A DNA stretch of 64,000 nt. It comes from Luteococcus sp052116585 (lineage in GTDB: Bacteria; Actinomycetota; Actinomycetes; Propionibacteriales; Propionibacteriaceae). Below the pieces are notes generated by a model. It saw only the letters and a list, made by a program, of their open reading frames with translations, was not told where the DNA came from and ran no database searches. Shown piece by piece: positions 54,529 to 63,900 of this stretch. The DNA is taken from positions 1 through 64,000 of the forward strand of contig NZ_JBQKKT010000010.1 in NCBI RefSeq assembly GCF_052116585.1, written 5' to 3'. The translations under genes were made by a program, and so were the position numbers. The stretch's first letter is position 1, and every line of letters begins with the position of its first letter.

Positions 54529-55557
54529 TCAGGCGGTGTGCGTACCGGCGGAACGCAGCTGCTGGCAGGCCTGCACGATGCGCTCGGCCATGCCGGCCTC
54601 GGCCAGCTTGCCCCAGGCGCGGGGATCGTACATCTTCTTGTTGCCGATCTCGGAGTCGACCTTCAGGACACCGTCGTAGTTCTTCATCATGTGGTCGACG
54701 ACCGGACGGGTGAAGGCGTACTGGGTGTCGGTGTCGACGTTCATCTTCACGACGCCGTAGTCAACGGCGTCGCTGATCTCCTGATCGGAGGAGCCGGAGC
54801 CACCGTGGAAGACCAGGAAGAAGGGCTTCTCGTCGGTGCCGTACTTCTCGCTGACCGCGGCCTGGAGGTCCTTGAGGATCTCGGGACGCAGCTTCACATT
54901 GCCCGGCTTGTAGACGCCGTGCACATTGCCGAAGGTGAAGGCGGTCAGGTAGGAGCCCTTCTCGCCCAGGCCGAGGACCTCGGCGGTGTGCAGCGCATCC
55001 TCGACGGAGGTGTACAGCTTGTCGTTGATCTCACCAACGACGCCGTCCTCCTCGCCGCCGACGGCGCCGATCTCGATCTCCAGGATCTGCTTGTTGGCCT
55101 TGGTCTTGGCCAGCAGCTCCTCGGCGATCTGGAGGTTCTTCTCGATGTCATCCATGGCGGAGCCGTCCCACATGTGGGAGTTGAAGATCGGGTCCTGGCC
55201 CTTGGCGACACGCTCGGCCGAGAGGTCGAGCAGCGGACGGACGTAGCCGTCGAGCTTGTTCTCGGGGCAGTGGTCGGTGTGCAGGGCCACGTTGATCGGG
55301 TAGTTCTTGGCGACCTCACGCGCGTAGTCGGCCAGGGCGACGGCGCCGGTGACCATGTTCTTGATGCTGGGGCCCGAGCCGTACTCGGCGCCACCGGTGG
55401 ACACCTGCAGGATGCCGTCGGAGCCGGCATCGGCGAAGCCCTTCAGAGCCGCGTTGATGGTCTGCGAGGAGGTGATGTTGATGGCGGGGTAGGCGAACTT
55501 GCCTGCCTTCGCCTTCTCGTACATCTCGGCGTAGACCTCAGGAGTTGCGATGGGCAT
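54529..55557 (-). CDS. fbaA: Fructose-bisphosphate aldolase, class II
   Basis: A 342-residue zinc aldolase splitting fructose-1,6-bisphosphate. Zinc and active-site segments are ALHTDHCPENK, EIGAVGGEEDGVVG, GNVHGVYKPGNVKL and FHGGSGSS. The ATG at 55557 (MPIATPEVY) matches the family start; the longer frame to 55617 adds an unrelated 20 residues. Confidence 0.96.
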   Translation of the reverse strand: MPIATPEVYAEMYEKAKAGKFAYPAINITSSQTINAALKGFADAGSDGILQVSTGGAEYGSGPSIKNMVTGAVALADYAREVAKNYPINVALHTDHCPENKLDGYVRPLLDLSAERVAKGQDPIFNSHMWDGSAMDDIEKNLQIAEELLAKTKANKQILEIEIGAVGGEEDGVVGEINDKLYTSVEDALHTAEVLGLGEKGSYLTAFTFGNVHGVYKPGNVKLRPEILKDLQAAVSEKYGTDEKPFFLVFHGGSGSSDQEISDAVDYGVVKMNVDTDTQYAFTRPVVDHMMKNYDGVLKVDSEIGNKKMYDPRAWGKLAEAGMAERIVQACQQLRSAGTHTA

Positions 55558-55693
55558 GCTTGCCTCTTTCTCTGGGAAACGGTGTTGCGCACTGCTCATT
55601 CTTCCAAAGATGCCCACCGCCCGCAGCCCCGGGGGTCAAACGAACGGCGACACCGCAACCAACACTACGTGGACTGGGAATCACCTTGTCAGA

Positions 55694-55769
55694 AGAATCT
55701 GGGACTCCCCGTAGAATCTGGGACTCCCCGTAGAATCTGGGACTCCCCGTAGAATCTGGGACTCCTCGT
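55694..55769. repeat. 19-bp tandem repeat x 4 abutting a stop codon
   Basis: Four copies of AGAATCTGGGACTCCCCGT. The first three are identical and the fourth has one change (CTCGT). The last base of copy 4 is the first base of the complement of the stop codon of the next gene. Immediately on either side of the array the flanks read GTCAGAAG, so a short direct repeat frames it. Confidence 0.92.
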
Positions 55770-56428
55770 CAGAAGATGCTGTCCAGTCCCGAGAGGTCCA
55801 GGCCATGACGGCCGGCAGAAGTGGCCCGCACTCCCCCGTCGATCGTGCCGGGCAGGGCGTCCAGGAAGCTCAGCGGCATGGACCACACCTTGCCCTGGCG
55901 CGCCTCCACCACCAGTTCGGGTCCGGCCCCCACCTTGAGCCCGGCGGCTCGCAGCGCCTTCACGTCGTCCCATTCGATGTCCAGCACCGCTCCCTCCAGG
56001 GTGTGCAGCCGCAGGCCCTCGCGGCCCGCCTGCAACGCGGGCCCACGGCCGATGCGGGCCAGATTGCGCCGGGCCAGCAGCAGACGAATGGCCGTGACGA
56101 CGATGAGGACGATGCTGATGGCATACCCGGCAACCAGGAGCCACGGGCTGCCCCAGTTCTCCCGCTGCCACCACCACACCGCGGTCCAGATCGCGGCTCC
56201 GATGACGGTCCACAGGATCGACGAGCGCAGTCTGGATCCCAATTGGGCCACCGCATGGGCCATGGGCACGGGATTGAAGCCCACCACATAGCCCGGATCG
56301 AAGGGCCTCGACGGGTCAGCGGCCTGCTCACCGCCAAAGGCACCACCCCCGACCCCCTCGGGAACGCGACCTTCGGAACGTTGCCCCGGGGGAAGGGGAC
56401 CAGGAGCAGGAGGCGGGTTCTGGCTCAT
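55769..56428 (-). CDS. Hypothetical membrane protein
   Basis: A 219-residue protein. A proline/glycine-rich cytoplasmic head (1-45) is followed by two membrane helices (SILWTVIGAAIWTAVWWW and WLLVAGYAISIVLIVVTAI) and a PH-like beta-rich cytoplasmic domain (about 120-215; GLRLHTLEGAVLDIEWDDVKAL). Actinobacteria have several such DUF-type proteins of unknown role. No catalytic motif is seen. Confidence 0.75.
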   Translation of the reverse strand: MSQNPPPAPGPLPPGQRSEGRVPEGVGGGAFGGEQAADPSRPFDPGYVVGFNPVPMAHAVAQLGSRLRSSILWTVIGAAIWTAVWWWQRENWGSPWLLVAGYAISIVLIVVTAIRLLLARRNLARIGRGPALQAGREGLRLHTLEGAVLDIEWDDVKALRAAGLKVGAGPELVVEARQGKVWSMPLSFLDALPGTIDGGVRATSAGRHGLDLSGLDSIF

Positions 56429-56464
56429 GGGCCCATGTTATGACCCACCGGCACCGCCGCGCGG

Positions 56465-56530
56465 TCAGCGACTGTCGTCGCGTTGAACTCAGCGACTCTC
56501 GTCGCGTTGAACTCAGCGACTCTCGTCGCG
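56465..56530. repeat. 24-bp tandem repeat, 2.7 copies, containing a stop codon
   Basis: Unit TCAGCGACTSTCGTCGCGTTGAAC repeats at 56465, 56489 and 56513. The TCA at 56513 is, on the minus strand, the TGA stop of the GntR gene, so the two outward copies extend past it with the stop triplet repeated every 24 bases. Confidence 0.9.
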
Positions 56531-57241
56531 GGGACGGATGGTGGAGTGGATCCGGTACCGATCGGCCCGGTACCAGCTCATCGAGTACTCCACGACCCCC
56601 TGCTCGGCAAAGGTCAATCGCTCCTGCACCAACAGCGGCGCGCGCCGGGCGATCCCCAAGACCCGCGCCCGGTCGGCATCCGCTGCTTCCGCGCTGACGG
56701 TCTGCTCCCCCTTGGTGGCGGTCACGCCGTAGTGCTCCACCATCAGGTCGTAGACCGCCTCCAACGGGTGGTCCAGCAGGCCCGGGAAGAGTTCACACGG
56801 ATACCAGCCGATCTCGTGCGCCATCGGCGTACCGTCGGCCAGCCGCAGCCGCTCCAATCGGATGACGGGGGCACCGGGCAGCACCTCGAGCGCCTCCGCC
56901 ACGGTGGTGTCCGCCGATTCCTGCTGCGCCGAGAGCACCCTGGTGTGCGGCTCCAGGCCACGCAGACGCATCTCGCGGCTGAAGCTCATCAGGTGCAGAC
57001 GGGTGTCGATGCGGGGTCCGGTCACGTAGGTACCCTTGCCCTGGGTGCGCTCCAGCAGACCAGCCTCTACCAGGTCTGCGATGGCCTGCCGCACCGTGAC
57101 CCGACTCACCCCCAGCTGGGCGACGAGTTGCCGCTCCGAGTCGAGGACGTCGCCGGCGTGCAGCTCGTCGCGGATGCGACGTTCCAGGATCTCGCGCACC
57201 TGGGCCCGCTTGGTCGTGATCGCCGCGCCACTGGCGTCCAT
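56513..57241 (-). CDS. GntR-family regulator with UTRA ligand domain (HutC type)
   Basis: A 242-residue repressor. The winged helix-turn-helix is VREILERRIRDELHAGDVL, QLVAQLGVSRVTVRQAIADL and GKGTYV; the UTRA effector-binding domain occupies about residues 85-240 (VIRLERLRLADGTPMAHE, LLVQERLTF). The ligand is unknown. The ATG at 57241 follows GAGAGGGG. The C-terminus is encoded up to the edge of a tandem repeat. Confidence 0.9.
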   Translation of the reverse strand: MDASGAAITTKRAQVREILERRIRDELHAGDVLDSERQLVAQLGVSRVTVRQAIADLVEAGLLERTQGKGTYVTGPRIDTRLHLMSFSREMRLRGLEPHTRVLSAQQESADTTVAEALEVLPGAPVIRLERLRLADGTPMAHEIGWYPCELFPGLLDHPLEAVYDLMVEHYGVTATKGEQTVSAEAADADRARVLGIARRAPLLVQERLTFAEQGVVEYSMSWYRADRYRIHSTIRPRDESR

Positions 57242-57272
57242 CAGGTCCCCTCTCAAATGCCACATGACAAGG

Positions 57273-57291
57273 TGGTCTGATTACCATACCA
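57273..57291. promoter_or_regulatory. Possible GntR/HutC operator
   Basis: TGGTCTGATTACCATACCA, about 30 bases upstream of the GntR start, is an imperfect palindrome (TGGTCT / ATACCA, one mismatch). It has the TGGT..ACCA half sites preferred by HutC-type regulators, so autorepression is likely. Confidence 0.4.
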
Positions 57292-57390
57292 GTCGCCATG
57301 GTGGCATGAAGCAAGGGGGGCGCCAGATGTGGCCGATCCCACCCCACGGCCATCGCAAGGCCGCCTCGACCCAGCAGGCGGCGCAGGAAG

Positions 57391-58050
57391 TCAGGGCAAC
57401 TGACCGTGCGCGTGCTGCAGGGCCCAGTGATACATGGTGATGGCCGCGGCCGCACCGGCATTGATCGAACGCGTAGAACCGTACTGGGTGATCGCCACCA
57501 GCTGAGAGCAGGCGGCCACCATCTCGTCGGTGAGTCCGGGCCCCTCAGAGCCGAAGACCAGACAGCAGCGCTGCGGCAGGCGGGCGGTCTCCAGCGGCAC
57601 CGAGCCCGGCAGGTTGTCCACGCCAACGGGCACCACCTCGTGCGCGTCGAGCCAGGCCACCAGGGAGTCGACGTCGGGATGGTGGTGCACGTGCAGGTAA
57701 CGGTCGGTCACCATGGCGCCGCGACGATTCCACCGGCGACGCCCCACGATGTGCACCGCCTCCACATTGAAGGCATTCGCGGTGCGCACCATGGAGCCGA
57801 TGTTGAAGTCGTGCTCCCAGTTCTGGATCGCGACGTGCAGCGGATGACGGCGGGAGTCGAGATCGGCGACGACGGCCTCCAACCGCCAGTAGCGGAACTC
57901 GTCGGCCACGTTGCGACGATCCCCTCTGGCCAGCAGCTCGGGATCGAACCGGTCATCGTCCGGCCATGGCTGCGGGTGTGGGCCGACGCCGACCGTCGGG
58001 GCCGTGGGGTCGTCCACCGGCTCGTCGTCCGGGCTGCTCGTCGAGGTCAC
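57391..58050 (-). CDS. SpoU/TrmH-type RNA 2'-O-methyltransferase
   Basis: A 219-residue SPOUT enzyme with motifs NIGSMVRTANAFNVEAVHIVG, CLVFGSEGPGLTDEM and QYGSTRSINAGAAAAI. It lacks the RlmB substrate domain and has a 40-residue acidic, proline-rich N-terminus. The RNA target is not known. GTG start at 58050. Actinobacteria often keep this gene near pyrE and fba, as here. Confidence 0.9.
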   Translation of the reverse strand: MTSTSSPDDEPVDDPTAPTVGVGPHPQPWPDDDRFDPELLARGDRRNVADEFRYWRLEAVVADLDSRRHPLHVAIQNWEHDFNIGSMVRTANAFNVEAVHIVGRRRWNRRGAMVTDRYLHVHHHPDVDSLVAWLDAHEVVPVGVDNLPGSVPLETARLPQRCCLVFGSEGPGLTDEMVAACSQLVAITQYGSTRSINAGAAAAITMYHWALQHAHGQLP

Positions 58051-58096
58051 GACGCCCTACGCTACCGCTCCGCTGGCCGGGGCCCGGGAACGGACT

Positions 58097-58141
58097 GCTC
58101 CCCACCGGCCGGGTCGTTGTCAGACTCGGCCGGTGGGGAGC
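58097..58141 (-). terminator. Hairpin terminator downstream of lemA
   Basis: A perfect 15-bp stem beginning GCTCCCCACCGGCCG, between the LemA gene and the methyltransferase gene on the same strand, so the two are probably separate transcripts. Confidence 0.82.
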
Positions 58142-58187
58142 GGTGAGGTGCTGGCCAACCCCTCGGAGGGTCGACGGGAAGGTCAGG

Positions 58188-58952
58188 TCAGGCCTGCTGG
58201 CCGTCGCGCGGCTGGGTCTGGAAGTCCTGCGACTGGGGGGTCTGGGCCTGCCGCCACTCACCCTGCGGCGCCTGCTGGGCCTGAGGGTTGGGCAGCTCGT
58301 TGGTGGCGCTGCCCGAGACCTCGTTCACACCCGGACGATGGGGCTGGGGCGCGTCCCCGCGGTAGCTGATCTCACCGAAGTTCACGTCGGGAGCCTGGCG
58401 GACGGCCTGGTCATTCACCTCGAAATAGGTGGCCTTCTCGAAGTTGAACATGTTCGCGACGATATTGCTCGGCACCGACTCCACCTTGGTGTTGTAGGCG
58501 CGCACGTTTGCGTTGTAGAAGCGTCGACCAGCGGCGATGCGGTCCTCGGTCTCTGCCAGCTGGCGCTGCAGCTCCAGAAAGTTCTGGTTGCTGCGCAGTT
58601 CGGGGTAGGCCTCCACGCTCACCATCATGTTGCGCACGGCACCGGAGAGCTGCTGCTCAACCTGGGCGCGCTGCGGATCGGCCTCGGTGCCGGCCCCCTG
58701 CGAGAGCTGCATCGCCTGGCCACGCAGGCGCGTGACCTCCTCGATGGTGTTGCGCTCATGACCGGCGTAGGCCCGCACGGTCTCGACGAGATTGGGCAGC
58801 AGCTCATAGCGACGGTTGAGCTCCACGTCCACCTGGCGCCAGGACTCCTGGATCACATTGCGCTGGCGCACGAAGCCGTTGTAGGGGCCGATGAACAGCA
58901 CCCCGGCCAGCACGAGCACGCCGAGGACGGCGATCAGAATGGTCCAGATCAT
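58188..58952 (-). CDS. LemA-family protein
   Basis: A 254-residue protein with one N-terminal membrane helix (IWTILIAVLGVLVLAGVLF), a LemA helical domain (FVRQRNVIQESWRQVDVELNRRYELLPNLVETVRAYAGHE and LQRQLAETEDRIAAGRRFYN), and a Gln/Pro-rich C-terminal tail of about 60 residues. LemA proteins are membrane-bound and poorly understood; the long tail is more than the family core requires. Confidence 0.92.
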   Translation of the reverse strand: MIWTILIAVLGVLVLAGVLFIGPYNGFVRQRNVIQESWRQVDVELNRRYELLPNLVETVRAYAGHERNTIEEVTRLRGQAMQLSQGAGTEADPQRAQVEQQLSGAVRNMMVSVEAYPELRSNQNFLELQRQLAETEDRIAAGRRFYNANVRAYNTKVESVPSNIVANMFNFEKATYFEVNDQAVRQAPDVNFGEISYRGDAPQPHRPGVNEVSGSATNELPNPQAQQAPQGEWRQAQTPQSQDFQTQPRDGQQA

Positions 58953-59165
58953 GGGGCTACTCCAGAGGGTTCGGGAACCGGCGGTTCCAGGACTTCAGGA
59001 ACTTCCAGTGGTCGAGCAGACCACTGGTGCACAGCGTAGTGCGTGGGACGGTTCGACCCGCTGATGTCGGTAGCCGGTACGCCGAGCGCGTAGGCGGATC
59101 ACTGCCGCCGCGACGGTCGGCGGCCCACCACCCAGCCCGGGCCTGCGACCACTACTGTTCATGCC

Positions 59166-59705
59166 ATGACCGATCGCGAAGAGCTCATCGAACACGTCAA
59201 GCAGCTGGCCGTCGTGCACGGCCGGGTGACACTGGCCAGCGGCAAGGAGGCCGACTACTACGTGGACATGCGTCGCGTGACGCTGGACGGAGCTGCCGCC
59301 CCCGTCGTCGGGCGGGTGATGCGTGACCTTGTGGCAGATTGGCAGTTCGACGCCGTGGGTGGCCTGACCCTGGGCGCCGACCCGATCGCTGTGGCGATGC
59401 TGCACACCGCCGCCCACGACGGTGGCCGTCTGGACGCCTTCGTGGTGCGCAAGAGCGAGAAGGCCCACGGCATGCAGCGCCGCATCGAGGGAACCGAGGT
59501 CCAGGGTCGCAAGGTGCTGGTCGTCGAGGACACTTCCACCACCGGCGGCTCGGCCCTGACCGCCGTCGAGGCTCTCCGCGAAGCCGGTGCCGAGGTGGTG
59601 GGCGTCGCCTGCATCGTCGATCGCAATACCGGTGCCAAGGAGGCCATCGAGGCCGCCGGCCTGGAGTACCGCTACGCGCTGGGCCTGGCAGACCTCGGGC
59701 TCTGA
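59166..59705 (+). CDS. pyrE: Orotate phosphoribosyltransferase
   Basis: A 179-residue enzyme of pyrimidine synthesis joining orotate and PRPP. The PRPP-binding loop is VLVVEDTSTTGGSALTAVEAL, with GRVTLASGKEADYYVDMRR and GLTLGADPIAVAM. Stand-alone gene, divergent from lemA and followed by a hairpin. Confidence 0.95.
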   Translation: MTDREELIEHVKQLAVVHGRVTLASGKEADYYVDMRRVTLDGAAAPVVGRVMRDLVADWQFDAVGGLTLGADPIAVAMLHTAAHDGGRLDAFVVRKSEKAHGMQRRIEGTEVQGRKVLVVEDTSTTGGSALTAVEALREAGAEVVGVACIVDRNTGAKEAIEAAGLEYRYALGLADLGL

Positions 59706-59727
59706 TCCGACGACCTCTTCAACAACG

Positions 59728-59761
59728 AAGGCGCCGTCCCCGGGTGGGTGACGGCGCCTTT
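59728..59761. terminator. Hairpin terminator of pyrE
   Basis: An 11-bp stem AAGGCGCCGTC / GACGGCGCCTT followed by a T. A second hairpin (GTTCCCC / GGGGAAC, about 59764-59789) lies next to it and could serve the convergent sortase gene. Confidence 0.85.
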
Positions 59762-59792
59762 CGGTTCCCCTCGGCAAGCTCGGGGAACGGCG

Positions 59793-60482
59793 CTACTTCT
59801 TGTCCGTCTTGACCAGATGCGCGAAGGCGACGGACCGGTCAGGTGAGTGGAAGAGGTCCTGGCAGGTGGTGAGCGTCAGGATCTCCTTGGTGGGGGTCTC
59901 CGTCGGCTTGCCGGGAACGGGATCCAGCACCCAGCCACCGTCCACGTCGGCCACGGTGATCTCCGAGGGCGCATTGTCCAGCTGGTAGGTGAAGATCGCG
60001 TCGCGGGTCTCGACCTCCACGACCGAACCCTTCTCCAGCTCGAGGAGCCTGCGGAAGGGCTCTCCGTGGGTGACGCGGTGTCCAGCCACCGCAAAGTTGC
60101 CCACCTCGCCCGGCTGGGCGGTGTCCTCGTACCAGCCGATGCCCTTGGCGAGCGTCCCATCATCGGTGCCCACCCGGATCGGCCACTCGTAGTCCGCGCC
60201 GAAGGCCGGGATGCGCATCAGGGCGATGGCCTCACCGGGGATCGTGCTGGGCTCCTCGGCCGACGAGCCCTTGCCCGTCGAGCTGTTGGCGCGCCAGTCC
60301 TGCTTGAGCTCGGTGGCCGCCTGGTCGGCGGCCTTGCGGGAGGTGAAATTGGTGCCGTAGAACTGCCATCCGGCCCACCCCAGGATGCCCAGCCCCACCA
60401 GCAGCAGGACCAGTCCAATCACGCTGACCGGGGACGGGCCCCTGCGGCCCCGCCCCCGGCTGGCGTTCGTGGTGGTGCTCAC
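59793..60482 (-). CDS. Class E sortase
   Basis: A 229-residue transpeptidase that covalently attaches surface proteins. A cytoplasmic basic head and one membrane helix (VIGLVLLLVGLGILGWAGW) precede the sortase barrel. The catalytic histidine is in FAVAGHRVTHG, the cysteine in LTLTTCQDLF and the arginine in PDRSVAF. Class E enzymes are the actinobacterial housekeeping sortases and favour LAxTG-type signals. It is the last gene after a lipoprotein and a giant surface protein, with 4-base overlaps. Confidence 0.92.
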   Translation of the reverse strand: MSTTTNASRGRGRRGPSPVSVIGLVLLLVGLGILGWAGWQFYGTNFTSRKAADQAATELKQDWRANSSTGKGSSAEEPSTIPGEAIALMRIPAFGADYEWPIRVGTDDGTLAKGIGWYEDTAQPGEVGNFAVAGHRVTHGEPFRRLLELEKGSVVEVETRDAIFTYQLDNAPSEITVADVDGGWVLDPVPGKPTETPTKEILTLTTCQDLFHSPDRSVAFAHLVKTDKK

Positions 60483-60955
60483 TTCAGGGTGCCGGCCTTC
60501 ACATTGAGCACGCAGCGATCAGCCTTGTCCACGACCTTGGCCTTCACGGTCAGGTCCACCTTCTTGCCGGGCGCGGCAGCCTTGGAGGTCACCAGGCCGG
60601 AGCCCAGCGGAGTGCCGGAATCGTTCTTGAGCCAGATCACCATCACAGCGTAGTCGCGCGCCTTCTTGGTGGAATTCGTCAGCGCAATCTTGGCGGTCTG
60701 CTCACCCTTCTCCGTGGGGCAGTCGACGATCTTCACGTCGGCCACTGCGCCCACCGGATCCCCCTTGAAGGTGGGTTCCTTGGGCAGTGGCGGCGCGGTG
60801 ACGGTGGGCACGGCAGCCGCCGACTTGTCGGTGGCACCGTCGGCCTTCTCGTCGTCCTTGGTGCAGCCGGCGAAGCTCCCGACCGCCAGGAGGGCACAGG
60901 TGAGGATCGAGAGGGCCTTCTTGGGGGAAATGGCGGGGTTGGGGGAAGTGGTCAC
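60479..60955 (-). CDS. Lipoprotein of the surface-protein operon
   Basis: A 158-residue exported lipoprotein: signal sequence LSILTCALLAVGSFAGC with lipidation Cys31, a charged Asp/Lys/Ala linker, and an immunoglobulin-like beta domain (about 65-158) with two cysteines (IVDCPTE and DRCVLN) that could pair. It overlaps both neighbours by 4 bases, so it is co-translated with the repeat protein and the sortase and probably works with them on the cell surface. Confidence 0.85.
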   Translation of the reverse strand: MTTSPNPAISPKKALSILTCALLAVGSFAGCTKDDEKADGATDKSAAAVPTVTAPPLPKEPTFKGDPVGAVADVKIVDCPTEKGEQTAKIALTNSTKKARDYAVMVIWLKNDSGTPLGSGLVTSKAAAPGKKVDLTVKAKVVDKADRCVLNVKAGTLK

Positions 60956-63900
60956 GAGTTCTCCTTCTTCTTTCGTGCCACCAGCATGATGCCCGACAGA
61001 GTCGCGATCAAGCCGACAAGCAGGAGTCCCAGGGAAACCTGCGCACCCGTGCTCGCGATGCCCGGGCGATCCGGGCTCGGGGCGCTGCTGGAGGCGGGGG
61101 TGGGGGTCACGGAGGGCGCCGGGACGACGACCTCTGGGCTCTCGGCGGGCGCCGACGTGGGCACCGGCGTAGGCGTCACGACCACGGTGGGCTCATCCGT
61201 CGGCGTCGGGGTGGGCGTCGGCGTCGGGGTGGGCTCGGGATCCACGGGCATGGGCTCGACGGGCACGGTGACCGAGTCCGTCGGGTCCTCGGGCTGACCG
61301 GGGACACCCTTGACCACCGCGATGTTGACCACGCTCCCGGCCGCCACGTCGGCGTCGGTGATGACGTGCTCACCGGTGCAGGTGCGCACCTCGCCGACAC
61401 CCAGCGGCTGGTCCTGCGCCGGGGTGCAGGTCATGCTGCCCAGCATCGGGTCCTCAACGCTGACATCGGTGAGGACCACGTCGCCGGTGTTGGTGACGAC
61501 GATGGTGTAGCGGATCGTCTCGCCGACATTCCCGGCGCCATTGCCATTGGCGTCGTCCAGCACCGCGGTCTTGTCGATCGTCACCGACGGGTTGCCCTTC
61601 AGCGGCACCACGGCCGTGGCCGGCGGGATCTGCCCGACGGCCGGACTCGTCGCGGTGGCCGTGTTGACCAGCTGGCCGGAGTGCTCCGGATTGGTCACGT
61701 CCGACTCGGTGATCACGTGCTCACCGGTGCAGGTACGCACGTCGCCGGGCGCCAGCGGCTGGTCCTGCGCCGGGGTGCAGGTCATGGCGTCGCCGAGCAT
61801 GGTGTCCGCGATCACCAGGTCCGTAAGGGTCTGGTCGCCGGTATTGGTGGCGGTGATGGTGTAGTGCACCGTCTCCCCCACACTGCCGAAGCCGTCGGCA
61901 TTGGTGTCGTCCAGCTTCGCCGATTTCACCAGCGTCAGCGACGCATTCGGCCGGGTGGTCACGATGGCCGTGGCCGGCGGAACCTCGGGCACCTGCGGGC
62001 TGGTCACGGTGGCCACATTGGCCAGCGAGCCGGCCTTCGCCTCGGCCTCGGTGATCGTGTGGTTGCCGGTGCAGGTGCGCACCGCGCCGACGGCCAGCGG
62101 CACGTCGAGCGACGGGCTGCAGACGAGCTCCGGCAGCATCGGATCGGAGACCGTCACGTCGGTCAGGGCCACGTCGCCGGTATTGGTCATGGTCAGCGTG
62201 TAGTCGACCACCTCGCCGACCGATCCGGCACCGTCACCGTTCGCGTCGCGCAGGGCGGCGGTCTTGGTGAAGGTCATGTCCGGGTTGGCCTGCGTGGTGA
62301 CCACGGCATCGTCGGTGACCGGGCCGGGCAGCTGTCCGCCGGTCAGGGTGACCGTGTTGCGCACCGCACCGGCCAGGGCTTCCGCCTGGGTGATCACGTG
62401 GCTACCCGTGCACACGGCCTGCTGGTTGACCCCCAGCCCGTCGAGCGACGGGGTGCAGGTGAGCTCCGGCAGCATCGGGTCGGACAGGCGCAGGGTGGTC
62501 AGAGGCACGTCGCCGGTGTTGGTGACGGTCACGGTGTAGTCGATGGTCTCGCCCACCGTGCCGACGCCGTCGCCATTGGCGTCGACCAGCGTGGCCGTCT
62601 TGTCGAGCATGGCGGCCGGGTTGCCGGTCACCCGCACCACGGAGGTGGCCGGCGGGATCTCGCCGGTGGTCGGGCTGCTGGCGGTGACAGTGTTGGCCAC
62701 CAGGCCGGCCTTCGCGTCCTCGCTGGTGATGACGTGCGTGCCCGTGCAGACCCTGGCCTCGCCCGCCGGGAGCGGGACGGCCTGAGCCGGCGTGCAGCTC
62801 AGCGAGCCGATCATCGGGTCGGTCACGGTGGCGTCCTCGATGGCGACGTCACCGGTGTTCGTCAGGGTGATGGTCCACGTGATGGTCTCGCCCACGCTGC
62901 CCAGACCGTCGCCATTGGTGTCGGCGAGCTCGGCCTTCTTCGCCAGGGTGGCGTTCGGGTTGGTGCGGGTGGTGACCACGGAGCTGGCCGTGGGGTCGTC
63001 GGGCAGGCCCGGCGCGGTGACGGTGACCACATTGCTGACCGATCCGGCCGCGGCCTCCGCGGCGGTGATCACGTGGGTGCCGGTGCACTCGCGCACGGCG
63101 CCGGCCGCGAGCGGCTCGGTGAGGGCGGGGGTGCAGTCCAGCGTCGGGAACATCGGGTCGCTGACGGTCATGTCGGTCAGCGCCACGTCACCGGTGTTGG
63201 TGATCCGGATCAGGTAGCTGATGCTCTCGCCGACGGTGCCGACGCCGTCGCCATTGGTGTCCGCCAGGCTGGCGGTCTTGGTGACGGAGGCACCGGGCTG
63301 CGGCCTGGTGGGCACCGTGACCGTGTTGGACGGTGTGCTGGGCACCTGCGGACCGCTGAGGGTGGCGGTATTGGCCACGGACCCGGCCTGCGCGTCGGCC
63401 TCGGTGATGACATGGCTGCCGGTGCAGGTACGCACGGCGCCCACCACCAGCGGCTCGTCAGCCGACGGGGTGCAGACGAGCTGCGGCAGCATGGGATCGG
63501 AGACCTGCAGACCGACCAGGTCGACGTCGCCGGTATTGGTGACGGTGATCGTGTACCCGATCACCTCGCCCACGTTCCCGACGCCGTCGCCATTCGCGTC
63601 GGCCAGCGATGCGGCCTTGCTGATGGTGGCGGCGGGCTGCGGCCTGGTGGGCACCGTGACCGTGTTCGACGGGGTGGTGGGCACCTGCGGCCCGCTCAGC
63701 GTGGCGGTATTGGCCACGGATCCGGCAGCCGCGTCGGCCTGCGTGATGACGTGGGTGCCGGTGCAGGTGCGCACCGCGTCCACCGCCAGCGGCTGGTCGG
63801 CCGCCGGGGTACAGCTCAGCTCGGGCAGCATCGGGTCGTCGACGACGAGCTGCTGCAGCACCGCGTCCCCGGTGTTGGTGACGGTGATGGTGTAGCGGAT

